The notes below the pieces were generated by a model that did no database searches, was not told where the DNA came from, and was given only the letters and a program-made list of their open reading frames with translations. A stretch of 64,000 bases of DNA from JAIVGV01 sp036389335 (GTDB taxonomy: Bacteria > Acidobacteriota > Blastocatellia > Pyrinomonadales > Pyrinomonadaceae): assembly GCA_036389335.1 (NCBI GenBank), contig DASVQC010000021.1, positions 1 to 64,000 of the forward strand, written 5' to 3'. Both the position numbers and the translations under genes were made by a program. Numbering within the stretch: the stretch's first letter is position 1; each line of letters starts with the position of its first letter. Positions 52,855 through 60,688 of the stretch are shown here, piece after piece.

Positions 52855-52860
52855 TATACT
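52855..52860 (+). promoter_or_regulatory. Candidate -10 box (TATACT) of pta
   Basis: TATACT in ACATTATACTCACGC, 50 bases before the ATG at 52910. No -35 consensus is clear. Confidence 0.4.
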
Positions 52861-52909
52861 CACGCGGTCAATTCGATTTTCAGGCCCGCATCTGCCGACG
52901 AACATCAAT

Positions 52910-53920
52910 ATGTCCATCCTCCAACGCATGCGACAGCGCGCCGCCGCCGACCCACAGCGCGTCGTGCTCCCCGAAGGCGAAGACCCGCGCACCATCGTCG
53001 CGGCGGCCATCTGCGCGCGCGAGAAGCTGGCGCGCGTCACGCTGCTCGGCGGCGAGGAGAAGGTGCGCGCGGGGGCGAAAGAGGCGGGCGTCGATCTCGG
53101 CGGCGTCGAGATCGTCGATCACCGCCGCGCCCCCGACTTCGACCGTGTCGCCGCGCTCTACCACGAGCTGCGCCGCGCGAAGGGCATGATGCCCGACGAG
53201 GCGCGCGCCGTCGTGCAAGACCCGCTCTATTACGGCAACCTGCTCGTGCGCGCGGGCCGGGCCGACGGCTCGGTCGCGGGCGCGACGAACACGACGGCGC
53301 ACACGGTGAGGGCCGCGCTCCACTGCGTCGGCGTGCGCGCCGGGTTCAAGCTCGTCTCAAGTTTCTTCGTGATGGCACTCAGGCGCGAGGACGTGGGCGC
53401 GGGCGGCGCGCTGATCTACGCGGACTGCGGCGTCGTCATCGAGCCGACCGCGGCGGAGCTGGCCGAGATCGCCATCATGTCCGCCGAATCGTGCCGCACG
53501 CTCCTCGAAGCCGAGCCGCGCGTCGCGATGCTCTCGTTCTCGACGAAGGGGAGCGCCGAGCACAAGCTGATCGACAAGGTGGTCGAGGCCACGCGCACGG
53601 TTCGCGCGCGCGCCCCCGAGCTTGAGATCGACGGCGAGTTGCAGGCCGACGCCGCGCTCGTCCCCGCGGTGGGGGAGTCGAAGGCCCCGGGCTCGCCGGT
53701 GGCGGGGCGCGCCAACGTCCTCATCTTCCCCGACCTGCAAGCGGGCAACATCGCCTACAAGCTGACGGAGCGGCTCGCGGGCGCGACCGCCATCGGCCCC
53801 GTCCTGCAAGGCTTGGACAAGCCCTGCAACGATCTCTCGCGCGGGTGCAAGGCCGAAGACATCGTGGACGCCGTCGCCATCACCGCCGTGCAGGCGCAGA
53901 GCCGCGGGCGGCGGGCGTAG
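52910..53920 (+). CDS. pta: Phosphate acetyltransferase
   Basis: A 336-residue single-domain PTA_PTB protein: VVLPEGEDPRTIVAAAICAR, RVTLLGGEEKVRAGAKEAGV, DPLYYGNLLVRAGRADGSVA, GALIYADCGVVIEPTAAELA, VAMLSFSTKGSAEHKLIDKV, ANVLIFPDLQAGNIAYKLTE and GATAIGPVLQGLDKPCNDLS. It makes acetyl phosphate from acetyl-CoA. No acetate kinase gene is adjacent. The ATG has only a weak ribosome site. Confidence 0.93.
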   Translation: MSILQRMRQRAAADPQRVVLPEGEDPRTIVAAAICAREKLARVTLLGGEEKVRAGAKEAGVDLGGVEIVDHRRAPDFDRVAALYHELRRAKGMMPDEARAVVQDPLYYGNLLVRAGRADGSVAGATNTTAHTVRAALHCVGVRAGFKLVSSFFVMALRREDVGAGGALIYADCGVVIEPTAAELAEIAIMSAESCRTLLEAEPRVAMLSFSTKGSAEHKLIDKVVEATRTVRARAPELEIDGELQADAALVPAVGESKAPGSPVAGRANVLIFPDLQAGNIAYKLTERLAGATAIGPVLQGLDKPCNDLSRGCKAEDIVDAVAITAVQAQSRGRRA

Positions 53921-54036
53921 GGCGAGAAGGGCCCGACGGCGAGACACATTCTGCAACCGCGCGAGCCGCCGCGCGTATTTGAAGGCGCGAGCCTCGCAAC
54001 CCGCCGCACAGTTTTTTGAAAGGACGTCACGCGCCC

Positions 54037-54960
54037 ATGAACCGCACCAAGTTTTCCCACGCGGCCTTCGCCCTCGCCTTCGCGCTCGCCGCGCCGTTCA
54101 CCTCCGCGCAGCAGGTCGCCGATCCGAACTTCGACACGAAGGTCGCCAAGCCCGCTTACGCCAAGAGCAAGCACCCGAAAGTTCTCTTCGACGAGGCGCA
54201 CAACAACTTCCACACCGCGTCGGGCCGCTACAAGCCCTTCGCCGATCTGATCACGAGCGACGGTTACGCCGTCACGCCCAACAAAGTTAAGTTCACGCGC
54301 GACGCGCTCAAGGGCTTCGACGTCCTCGTCATCTCGAACGCGCTCGGCGCGCCGCAGATGGGCACGCCCGAGGCGTCGAACCCGGCGTTCGCCGACGAAG
54401 AGTGCGACGCCGTGCGCGACTGGGTGCGCGGCGGGGGCTCGCTCCTGCTCATCGCCGATCACGCGCCGATGGGCGCGGCGAACGAGTCGCTCGCCAGGCG
54501 CTTCGGCGTCGGGATGAGCAAGATGTTCACGCTCGATCAGTCGAACACGCCGAAGGAGGACAACAACCCCGGCTTCATCGTCTACACGCGCGGGCGCGGG
54601 TTGATCTCTCACCCGATCACGGACGGTCGCGACGCGTCGGAGCGCGTCAACCGCGTCATCGCCTTCACGGGCCAGTCGCTCAAAGCCGACGCCCCGGACG
54701 CGACGGCGTTCATGCAGCTCGCCGACACGGCGTTGGACGCGATGCCGGGCGGCGCGCAGCAGCCCGTCCCGGCGAAGGGGCGCGCGCAGGGGCTGGCCCT
54801 GAAGTTCGGCAAGGGGCGCGTGGTCGTGCTCGGCGAGGCGGCGATGCTCACGGCGCAGCTCGGCGGCCCCGCCAAGACGCCCTTCGGCATGAACCGCCCC
54901 GGCACCGACGACCGCCAGCTCGCCCTCAACATCATGCACTGGCTCTCGAAGCTGATCTGA
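54037..54960 (+). CDS. Exported protein with ThuA/GATase1-like fold
   Basis: A 307-residue protein from ATG 54037 (GAAAGGACG upstream) with a signal peptide ending TSAQ. KVLFDEAHNNFHTASGRYKP is followed by VLVISNALGAPQMG, WVRGGGSLLLIADHAPMGAA and a final GKGRVVVLGEAAMLTAQL, the order seen in DUF4350/ThuA-type class I glutamine-amidotransferase-like domains. The usual nucleophile elbow is replaced by ADHAPMG, so it is probably not an amidotransferase. Role unknown. Confidence 0.7.
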   Translation: MNRTKFSHAAFALAFALAAPFTSAQQVADPNFDTKVAKPAYAKSKHPKVLFDEAHNNFHTASGRYKPFADLITSDGYAVTPNKVKFTRDALKGFDVLVISNALGAPQMGTPEASNPAFADEECDAVRDWVRGGGSLLLIADHAPMGAANESLARRFGVGMSKMFTLDQSNTPKEDNNPGFIVYTRGRGLISHPITDGRDASERVNRVIAFTGQSLKADAPDATAFMQLADTALDAMPGGAQQPVPAKGRAQGLALKFGKGRVVVLGEAAMLTAQLGGPAKTPFGMNRPGTDDRQLALNIMHWLSKLI

Positions 54961-55068
54961 AAAGGGGCGACCGGGTTGGGCGCGGGGCGGGCAACGCGGC
55001 ACGCCCCCCGCGGGCATCTGATGAGAGCCTTAACGAAAACGCCGGACAGAAAGTCGGAGCTTCCCGGT

Positions 55069-56328
55069 ATGCCCCTACGCCGCGCCCTCTTCTTCGTCGC
55101 CCTGATCCCGCTCTTTTTCGCGACGCCGCTCCGCGCGCAGTCCGGCAGGGCCGTGCCGAAGCCGACGCCCACGCCCGCCGAGCCGGAAGATCAGATCAGG
55201 GTCTTCACGGAGGAGGTGCGCATCCCCGTCTTCGCGCGCGACCAGTACGGGCGCTTCGACCCGACGCTCGAAACCTCCGACGTGCTCGTGCTCGAAGACG
55301 GCGTGCCGCAGGCCGTGCGCAGCATCCGGCGCATCCCCGCCTACGTCCTGCTCGTCCTCAACACCGGCGGCGAGCTGAACCCCGGCCTGCGCACGCGCAC
55401 GACCCGCCGGATGGCGCTCAACCTCCTCGGCTCGCTGCGCGATGGCGACAACGTCGCCATACTTCAGTTCAACCGGAAGGTCGAGCTGCTCCAACCGTGG
55501 ACGACCGATCTCGCGGCGGCGCGCGGCGCGGTCTCCGCGAAACTCTTTTCGGGCACGGGCGCGCGCCACGCCGAGGCGCTGACGCAAGCCGCGCGACTCT
55601 TCGACGAACAGCCGCAGGGCAACCGCCACGTCGTGCTCGTGACCGACGGCGTCGAGACGCCGGGCGGCGGCGCGACCGCCAAAGACCTCGAAAGGGTTCT
55701 GACCGAGGCGAGCGTGCTCGGCGGGCGCGCGGGCTACGCCGACGCCTACAAGCGCCTGCAGGCCGTGGGCGTCAGCGTCCACGTCATCAGCTACGGCACG
55801 CTCGGTCGCAACGTCTCCAAAGAGAAGAAGAAGGACGCGCCCTCGGCGTCGAGCGGCGTGCCGGGCAGCGTCGAGGCCACGGGCGTGGTGCGCGCCGGCA
55901 TCGATCCGACGATGCCGCCCACGCAGAGCCGCGGCGGGATGTCGCCCTTGCCGGGCGCGGGCAAGATATCCTTCGACCCGGCGATGAAGCGTCTGCGCAA
56001 GGCTTACGACAAGGCGATGCAGCGCGCCGACCAGCAGATGAAAGTTTTAACGGCGGAGACGGGCGGGCGCATCTACCTGCCCGCGACCGACGAGGAGGTG
56101 GTCGCCGAGGGCGCGGACGTGGCGCGAGAGATCGGCACGCAGTACGTCGTCACCTACACGCCGAAGCGACCGCTCGCCCTGAGCGCGCCCGACGAGTACC
56201 GCCGCATCACGGTCGTGCCGCGCCGGGGCGGGCTGACGCTGCGCGCGCGCCGCGGCTACGTCGCCGCCTCGGCGATGGAGCCGAAGGCCAAGGCGCAGGC
56301 TGACAAGGACGCTAAGCCGCAACGGTGA
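55069..56328 (+). CDS. Exported VWFA-related domain protein
   Basis: A 419-residue protein from ATG 55069, chosen because it gives a classic signal peptide (LRRALFFVALIPLFFATPLR-AQ). Residues 40-95 hold a DUF-like IRVFTEEVRIPVFARDQYGR and LVLEDGVPQAVRSIRR strand pair. A von Willebrand A-like domain follows (YVLLVLNTGGELNPGL, DNVAILQFN, NRHVVLVTDGVETPGGG), ending QYVVTYTPKRPLALSAPDEY. The metal site DxSxS is changed to NTGGE. This architecture is frequent in Acidobacteriota; the function is not established. Confidence 0.82.
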   Translation: MPLRRALFFVALIPLFFATPLRAQSGRAVPKPTPTPAEPEDQIRVFTEEVRIPVFARDQYGRFDPTLETSDVLVLEDGVPQAVRSIRRIPAYVLLVLNTGGELNPGLRTRTTRRMALNLLGSLRDGDNVAILQFNRKVELLQPWTTDLAAARGAVSAKLFSGTGARHAEALTQAARLFDEQPQGNRHVVLVTDGVETPGGGATAKDLERVLTEASVLGGRAGYADAYKRLQAVGVSVHVISYGTLGRNVSKEKKKDAPSASSGVPGSVEATGVVRAGIDPTMPPTQSRGGMSPLPGAGKISFDPAMKRLRKAYDKAMQRADQQMKVLTAETGGRIYLPATDEEVVAEGADVAREIGTQYVVTYTPKRPLALSAPDEYRRITVVPRRGGLTLRARRGYVAASAMEPKAKAQADKDAKPQR

Positions 56329-56338
56329 ACGTCGCGCG

Positions 56339-56355
56339 GTCGGGCAAGACCCGAC
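56339..56355 (+). terminator. Weak hairpin after the VWFA gene
   Basis: GTCGGG, loop CAAGA, CCCGAC, between two converging genes. No T-run. Confidence 0.35.
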
Positions 56356-56400
56356 AAGACCTTCACCGCCTCCGCGGCGAGTTCTGTCACCTCGCGCCGG

Positions 56401-57909
56401 TCACACGAACTTGATCCGCCGCGCCGCGAACGCGACCATCCGCAGCAGCAGCCAGCCGTGACGCCAGCGCGCGATGTTCGTCTCGCCGTAGGCGCGCTCG
56501 CGGTAGCGCACGGGCACGTCCACGATCTTCAGGTTCAGCTTCGCCGCGCCGAACAGGAGATCGAAGTCGCCGAACGGATCGAAGTCGCCGAAGTGCGCGC
56601 GGCCCGCGGCTATCGCCTCGTAGTCCGCGCGGCGCAAAACTTTCGTCCCGCAGAGCGTGTCCTTGATCGGCTGGCCGAGCAGCCACGAGAAGGCGAGGCT
56701 GAAGAACTTGTTGCCGACGATGTTGAGGTGGCGCATCGCCTCGCGCTCCAACGGGTAGACGAGGCGCGAGCCGTTCGCGAAGTCGCCCTTGCCCGAGCGC
56801 AGGACTTCGACGAAGCGCGGCAGATCCTCCGGCGGCACGGTGAGATCGGAATCGAGTATGGCCAGCACGTCCCCGCCCGCGTGCGCGAAGCCGAGCCGCA
56901 CGGCGTCGCCCTTCCCCTCCCCCTCCTGCCGCAGCAGCAGGCAGCGCCGCTCCGGGTGCGCGGCGATCTCCCTCTCGATCACTTCGTAGGTGTCGTCGGT
57001 CGATCCGCCCTCGACGAAGATCAGCTCCGTCCCCGCGCCGAGTTCGGGCGTGCGCTCGAAGACGCTCGCGATGTTGCCCGCCTCGTTGCGCGCGGGGATG
57101 ACGACGGAGACGCTCGGCTCGTCCTCCCCGAGCAAGACTTCGGGCGCTCCGACGGGCCGCGCGACGAGGACGCGCGTCAGCGTGAGCAGGTTGAGCGGAA
57201 AGATTTTCGCGAGGTAGCGGTTCGCCAGAGTCGAGACTACGGGCACGCGCAGTGGCAGCAGCACCTCGTCCCTGCGGTTGATGACCTCGAAATCTTCGAG
57301 CGCGAGCAGCCCCGCCACGTCCGCGACCGTCAGCCAGTTCTGCGGGCGGAGCGGCTTCGCCAAACCCAGACGCCGCGCCGCGCCGAGCGGCAGCTCCCAC
57401 ACGCGGCTGTAGAAGTTAAGGACGAGGCGCGTCGCCGGGTGCGACAGACGCCTCACCTGCCGGAAGACTTCCTGCACGTCCCAGACGTCGTTGACCAGCT
57501 CGGAGAGGATGATGAAGTCGTAGCCGTCGCCGGGCGGCAACTCGTGCGCGTCTGCGCGCACGAACTCGATCTCCGGGTGGCGCTCTCGCGCTCTCTCGAT
57601 CATCTCCCCGGAGAAATCCACGCCGACGCCCGCCGCGGGCCTGAGCGACGCGAGCAGGTCTCCGCGCCCGCAGCCGATTTCGAGCACGCGCTTGCCCGGC
57701 GGGATGAGCGTCGCGTAGACCTCTGCCAGACGGCGGTGGTATTCGCCGCCCCACCCCTCGCGCGCGCCGAACGCGCGCGCCACCTCGTCCCAGTGCGCCA
57801 CGCGCTCTTCGCGGTAGCGCAGCCGCGCGGCGTCGCCGAGACCCGGCCCGCGCGCCGCGCGCGGCTCCGTCACTCCCCCGCCCTCCCGACGTAGCTCACG
57901 AACTTTCAT
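56401..57909 (-). CDS. Fusion of SAM methyltransferase and family 2 glycosyltransferase
   Basis: About 502 residues from ATG 57909 (a GTG at 57921 is possible). Residues about 25-210 are a class I methyltransferase: KRVLEIGCGRGDLLASLRPA, GVDFSGEMIERARERHPEIE, DFIILSELVNDVWD. From about 255 a DPM1-like GT2 domain begins: SVSVVIPARNEAGNIASVFE, LIFVEGGSTDDTYEVIEREI, DVLAILDSDLTVPPEDLPRF (metal site DSD), IKDTLCGTKVLRRADYEAI. Two functions in one chain suggest methylation and glycosylation of the same lipid carrier or glycan. Confidence 0.85.
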   Translation of the reverse strand: MKVRELRREGGGVTEPRAARGPGLGDAARLRYREERVAHWDEVARAFGAREGWGGEYHRRLAEVYATLIPPGKRVLEIGCGRGDLLASLRPAAGVGVDFSGEMIERARERHPEIEFVRADAHELPPGDGYDFIILSELVNDVWDVQEVFRQVRRLSHPATRLVLNFYSRVWELPLGAARRLGLAKPLRPQNWLTVADVAGLLALEDFEVINRRDEVLLPLRVPVVSTLANRYLAKIFPLNLLTLTRVLVARPVGAPEVLLGEDEPSVSVVIPARNEAGNIASVFERTPELGAGTELIFVEGGSTDDTYEVIEREIAAHPERRCLLLRQEGEGKGDAVRLGFAHAGGDVLAILDSDLTVPPEDLPRFVEVLRSGKGDFANGSRLVYPLEREAMRHLNIVGNKFFSLAFSWLLGQPIKDTLCGTKVLRRADYEAIAAGRAHFGDFDPFGDFDLLFGAAKLNLKIVDVPVRYRERAYGETNIARWRHGWLLLRMVAFAARRIKFV

Positions 57910-58060
57910 ACGACCGCCCACGCCAGCCGCGCGCGCGCCTCTTTCGGGGTCGCGCGCCGACGCCGCACATTACAGGGATAAAAGAAACGTCTGTCAAATT
58001 CGCGCCGCGCCGCGCGGTTGACGCAGCCGCGACGCGCCCCCTATCATTCAACGAGCACGC

Positions 58061-58144
58061 GCCGGTGTGGCGGAATGGCAGACGCGACGGACTCAAAATC
58101 CGTTGTCCTTAACGGGCGTGTGGGTTCAACTCCCTCCACCGGTA
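58061..58144 (+). tRNA. tRNA-Leu (anticodon CAA)
   Basis: Acceptor arm GCCGGTG pairs with CACCGGT, with a G-T closing pair, and the discriminator is A58144. The anticodon stem ACGGA/TCCGT encloses the loop CTCAAAA, giving anticodon CAA. There is a long variable arm typical of Leu, and the T-arm loop GGTTCAACTCC. CCA is not encoded. The gene lies just left of the integron integrase. Confidence 0.93.
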
Positions 58145-58164
58145 TTCTGTAAACTCAGAAAGTT

Positions 58165-58195
58165 ACGGGCAGTCTCGCGGCTGCCCGTTTCTCTT
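58165..58195 (+). terminator. Terminator after tRNA-Leu
   Basis: ACGGGCAG, 8-base loop, CTGCCCGT, then TTCTCTT, 21 bases after the tRNA. Confidence 0.8.
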
Positions 58196-58326
58196 ACTAT
58201 AGTGGCTTGTGTGCCTATAGTGTGCCAACCTCCATGAGACTCACTCTAGGCGCTTAGTTTTAGCTCTTTTAAAGTCAAAATTGATTCCTCCTAACTGACG
58301 GGGAGTCGGTTGGCTCTCAACATACC

Positions 58327-59286
58327 TTATGTCTCCAGCGGGCTCCTCGCGCCCCCGCCGCCCTTGTTCAGGACGTGGGTGTAGATCATGTTCGTGCGCA
58401 CGTCCGAGTGCCCCAACAACTCTTGGATCGTGCGCAGGTCGTAGCCGTCTTCGAGGAGGTGGGTGGCGAAGCTGTGGCGCAGAGAGTGGCACCCGCCCTG
58501 CTTCGTGATCCCGGCGCGGCGCAACGCCCGCCTCACCTCCTGCTGCACGCTATCCGGCGAGGCGTCGTGTCTCCTGATAACGCCGTCACGCGGGTCTGGC
58601 GAGAGTTTCAGCGAAGGGAAGACGTACTGCCACACCCATTCCCTCGCGGCATTCGGATACTTACGCTCTAATGCGTAGGGCAAGTGAGCCGCACCTAAGC
58701 CGTCACGTAAGTCCTGCCCATGCAATAGCCCCGCCCGCTCGATCTGGAGGCGTAGGGGCTCGGCGAGTGGGCGTGGCAGGAGAGTGCGGCGATCCTTCTC
58801 CCCTTTACCCGCGCGTACCACGATCTGCCGGTAATCGAAGTCCACGTCTTTGACCCGTAGTCGCAAAGCCTCCATCAACCTCAGCCCCGACCCGTAGAGG
58901 AGGGACGCGATGAGGGTATAAGCGCCGGAGAGTTCTCCGAGCAAACGCTCGACTTCCTGGCGGGTGAAGACGACAGGGACGCGCGCCGGGCGTTTGGCGC
59001 GTTCTATCCCTTCAACGAAGGGTAACTCGACCCGCAACACATCCCGGTATAAGAAAAGTATGGCGCACAGCGCCTGGTTTTGTGTGGAAGCCGAGACGCG
59101 CCCGTCAACGGCGAGGTGGGAGAGGAATTGCCTGATGTGCTCGGCCCCCATCTCCGAAGGGTGTCGCTTCCGGTGAAAGATGATGTACCGCCTGATCCGG
59201 TCGGCGTAAGTCTTTTCCGTGCTCAGGCTGAGGTGGCGCACTCTGGCGACCGAGCGCACCCGGTCGAGAAGTTTAGGTTGACTCAT
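58327..59286 (-). CDS. intI: Integron integrase (tyrosine recombinase)
   Basis: A 319-residue protein from the ATG at 59286. N-terminal SAM-like core-binding domain (RVRHLSLSTEKTYADRIRRY). Catalytic domain with R136 (YGSGLRLMEAL), K164, H267-x2-R270 (CHSLRH), H293 (LLGHSDV) and Y302 (MIYTHV). Between 204 and 224 lies YALERKYPNAAREWVWQYVF, the extra segment unique to IntI and absent from phage integrases. It recombines attC with attI. A reading upstream of 59286 has non-coding composition. Confidence 0.95.
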   Translation of the reverse strand: MSQPKLLDRVRSVARVRHLSLSTEKTYADRIRRYIIFHRKRHPSEMGAEHIRQFLSHLAVDGRVSASTQNQALCAILFLYRDVLRVELPFVEGIERAKRPARVPVVFTRQEVERLLGELSGAYTLIASLLYGSGLRLMEALRLRVKDVDFDYRQIVVRAGKGEKDRRTLLPRPLAEPLRLQIERAGLLHGQDLRDGLGAAHLPYALERKYPNAAREWVWQYVFPSLKLSPDPRDGVIRRHDASPDSVQQEVRRALRRAGITKQGGCHSLRHSFATHLLEDGYDLRTIQELLGHSDVRTNMIYTHVLNKGGGGARSPLET

Positions 59287-59335
59287 GATGGTGAGGTGAG
59301 CGGAGTTGTGTTGAGTTCCGCGGCGAGCGGGAGGC

Positions 59336-59366
59336 ATTATACACTCGCGTGAGCACTTGGGGGCAA
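59336..59366 (-). promoter_or_regulatory. Candidate intI promoter
   Basis: On the minus strand TTGCCC (59361-59366), a 19-base spacer and a perfect TATAAT (59336-59341), 50 bases before the intI start. It lies between the gene and the 40-bp repeats. Confidence 0.5.
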
Positions 59367-59371
59367 CATAA

Positions 59372-59491
59372 TCGGCTTTCACCTCCCCATTACGTAGCTC
59401 TGCCGAGCCAGTCGGCTTTCGCCGCTCCATTACGGAGTTATACCGAGCCATTCGGCTTTTCACTCTCTATTACGGAGTTATGCCGACTCAC
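59372..59491. repeat. Three 40-bp tandem repeats of the attI region
   Basis: Units at 59372, 59412 and 59452, each starting TCGGCTTT, with ATTACG(G/T)AG near the middle and ending CCGA-N5. A fourth partial unit starts TCGGC at 59492. At each junction GCCGA/ACCGA-N5-TCGGC forms a small inverted repeat. The spacing is exactly 40 in all three. Confidence 0.9.
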
Positions 59492-59512
59492 TCGGCAGAA
59501 TATGCGTTAGAT
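59492..59512. other. Putative attI recombination point
   Basis: TATGCGTTAGATGC contains GTTAGAT (59506-59512), matching the GTTRRRY core where the first cassette begins. The strand cut would be between G59506 and T59507. Confidence 0.75.
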
Positions 59513-59532
59513 GCTTCGTGTTATGTAAACAT

Positions 59533-59982
59533 ATGGATTACTTGAGCGCGTTGGATAGTGTATTGAAGAAGTGGCGGCGTGAGGGAGTTCGCCTGCTTCA
59601 CGCCCGTGATGAGACAGCCGTTATTGCTTCGTTGAGTAAGACCGGGCGGAAAGTTTCTCGTGACGTTATTGACCTTTATTGTGCTACGGGCGGGATGGAA
59701 GATGGTTACACCGATGCCTTGTGGGCGCTGTGGCCGCTCGAACGAATAATCTCTGAAAATTCAACCTACGAGCGCCCTTATATCCTGTTCGCTGATTACC
59801 TCATTAACTCGCATCTGTACTGCTTCAATTATGCAACCGAGAAAACATCCTCGGTGCATGTAGATTTTTTCGACGGTCAAGAACCTAAACGTGTGGCCGA
59901 TAGTGTAGCCGAGTTTTTCGAGTTGTATTTGGCGGATGCCGAAAAGCTGGAGATATGGGATTTACCGCCAAGCCGCATCTAA
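59533..59982 (+). CDS. Cassette 1: SUKH/SMI1-KNR4-like protein
   Basis: A 149-residue acidic protein from ATG 59533 (GTG 59518 is possible). GRKVSRDVIDLYCATGGMED, ALWALWPLERIISEN, YILFADYLINSHLYCFNYAT and VADSVAEFFELYLADAEKLE follow the SMI1/KNR4 (SUKH) domain pattern, whose members are often immunity proteins of polymorphic toxins. The stop TAA lies within the R'' box of attC1. No toxin gene is seen with it. GC is well below the rest of the window. Confidence 0.7.
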   Translation: MDYLSALDSVLKKWRREGVRLLHARDETAVIASLSKTGRKVSRDVIDLYCATGGMEDGYTDALWALWPLERIISENSTYERPYILFADYLINSHLYCFNYATEKTSSVHVDFFDGQEPKRVADSVAEFFELYLADAEKLEIWDLPPSRI

Positions 59983-60063
59983 CAACGGCATGCACCCGAC
60001 GCGCATCCAGCGGCCCTCTTATCATCAACGTCCCTGGCGCGCGGGTGATGCCGGGCGTTGGGC
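59977..60063 (+). repeat. attC1
   Basis: R'' ATCTAAC at 59977 and R' GTTGGGC at 60057-60063, 87 bases. The outer arms ACAACGGCATGCACCCGACGC and GCGCGGGTGATGCCGGGCGTT are nearly complementary. Central part is AT-rich. Confidence 0.88.
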
Positions 60064-60099
60064 TGCTCATGGAATGATGCGAATCGGAGGTGGGTAGTA

Positions 60100-60654
60100 A
60101 TGTCTCGATGGGTCAGGGTGCTGATGCTCGGAACCTTTCTCGCCAGCGGATCAGCTAACTATGCGCGGAGTCCGCTTTGGCAAGGCCCCACACCTTCGGC
60201 GACAAAGCCACAGGCTGAGAGGGGCGAGGCTGTCATCGCCCTCCGGCGAGAGCCCGGCTACTGGGGCCTCGGGCCGACCTACACGCTACTCATCTACGCC
60301 GACGGGCGCGTAGTTTTCATCGGGCAGAGCAACGTGAAGACGAAAGGCATCGCCGAGGGCAACATTACGCAGGAACAGTTGCAGCAGCTCGTCCGCGCCT
60401 TCGAGGAGATCGGTTACTTCTCCCTGCTCGACAGCTACGGGGAGGGCGGCGGCTGCCCCTTTTATCTGACCGATGGCCCGACGGCCCGCACCGAGCTGCG
60501 GCTCAAAGATAAGAAGAAGGCCGTGTTCCACGACTCCGGTTGCGCGGAGGAAGTAAAGAAGGGTGAGTTACTTCCTTACCCGAAGGGGCTCACCTCCGTA
60601 GAAGATTTGATTGATGCGGTCACAAAAAGTAGTCAGTGGGTCGGTGGTCGCTAA
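60100..60654 (+). CDS. Cassette 2: DUF6438-like exported protein
   Basis: A 184-residue protein from ATG 60100 with CGGAGGTGGG upstream. A signal-like N-terminus is followed by TYTLLIYADGRVVFIGQSNV, EGNITQEQLQQLVRAFEEIG and YFSLLDSYGEGGGCPFYLTD, the DUF6438 pattern. The family's role is unknown. It is far more GC-rich than cassette 1, so the cassettes have different origins. Confidence 0.7.
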   Translation: MSRWVRVLMLGTFLASGSANYARSPLWQGPTPSATKPQAERGEAVIALRREPGYWGLGPTYTLLIYADGRVVFIGQSNVKTKGIAEGNITQEQLQQLVRAFEEIGYFSLLDSYGEGGGCPFYLTDGPTARTELRLKDKKKAVFHDSGCAEEVKKGELLPYPKGLTSVEDLIDAVTKSSQWVGGR

Positions 60655-60688
60655 GCCAGCTTTCTATTCAGTAATGTGTTGAGCCGCA

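Larger units (their letters stand above)
52491..52909. other. Divergent intergenic region PEP-CTERM / pta
   Basis: Low-GC for this window. It contains a palindrome at 52525-52547 near the PEP-CTERM start and a TATACT box before pta. No gene is supported; a plus-strand reading at 52692-53189 overlaps pta in another frame. Confidence 0.6.

Noticed and set aside
58327..59286. Ordinary phage integrase at a tRNA gene
   Set aside because: The IntI-specific segment and the attC-flanked cassettes to its right identify an integron integrase; no phage genes are present.
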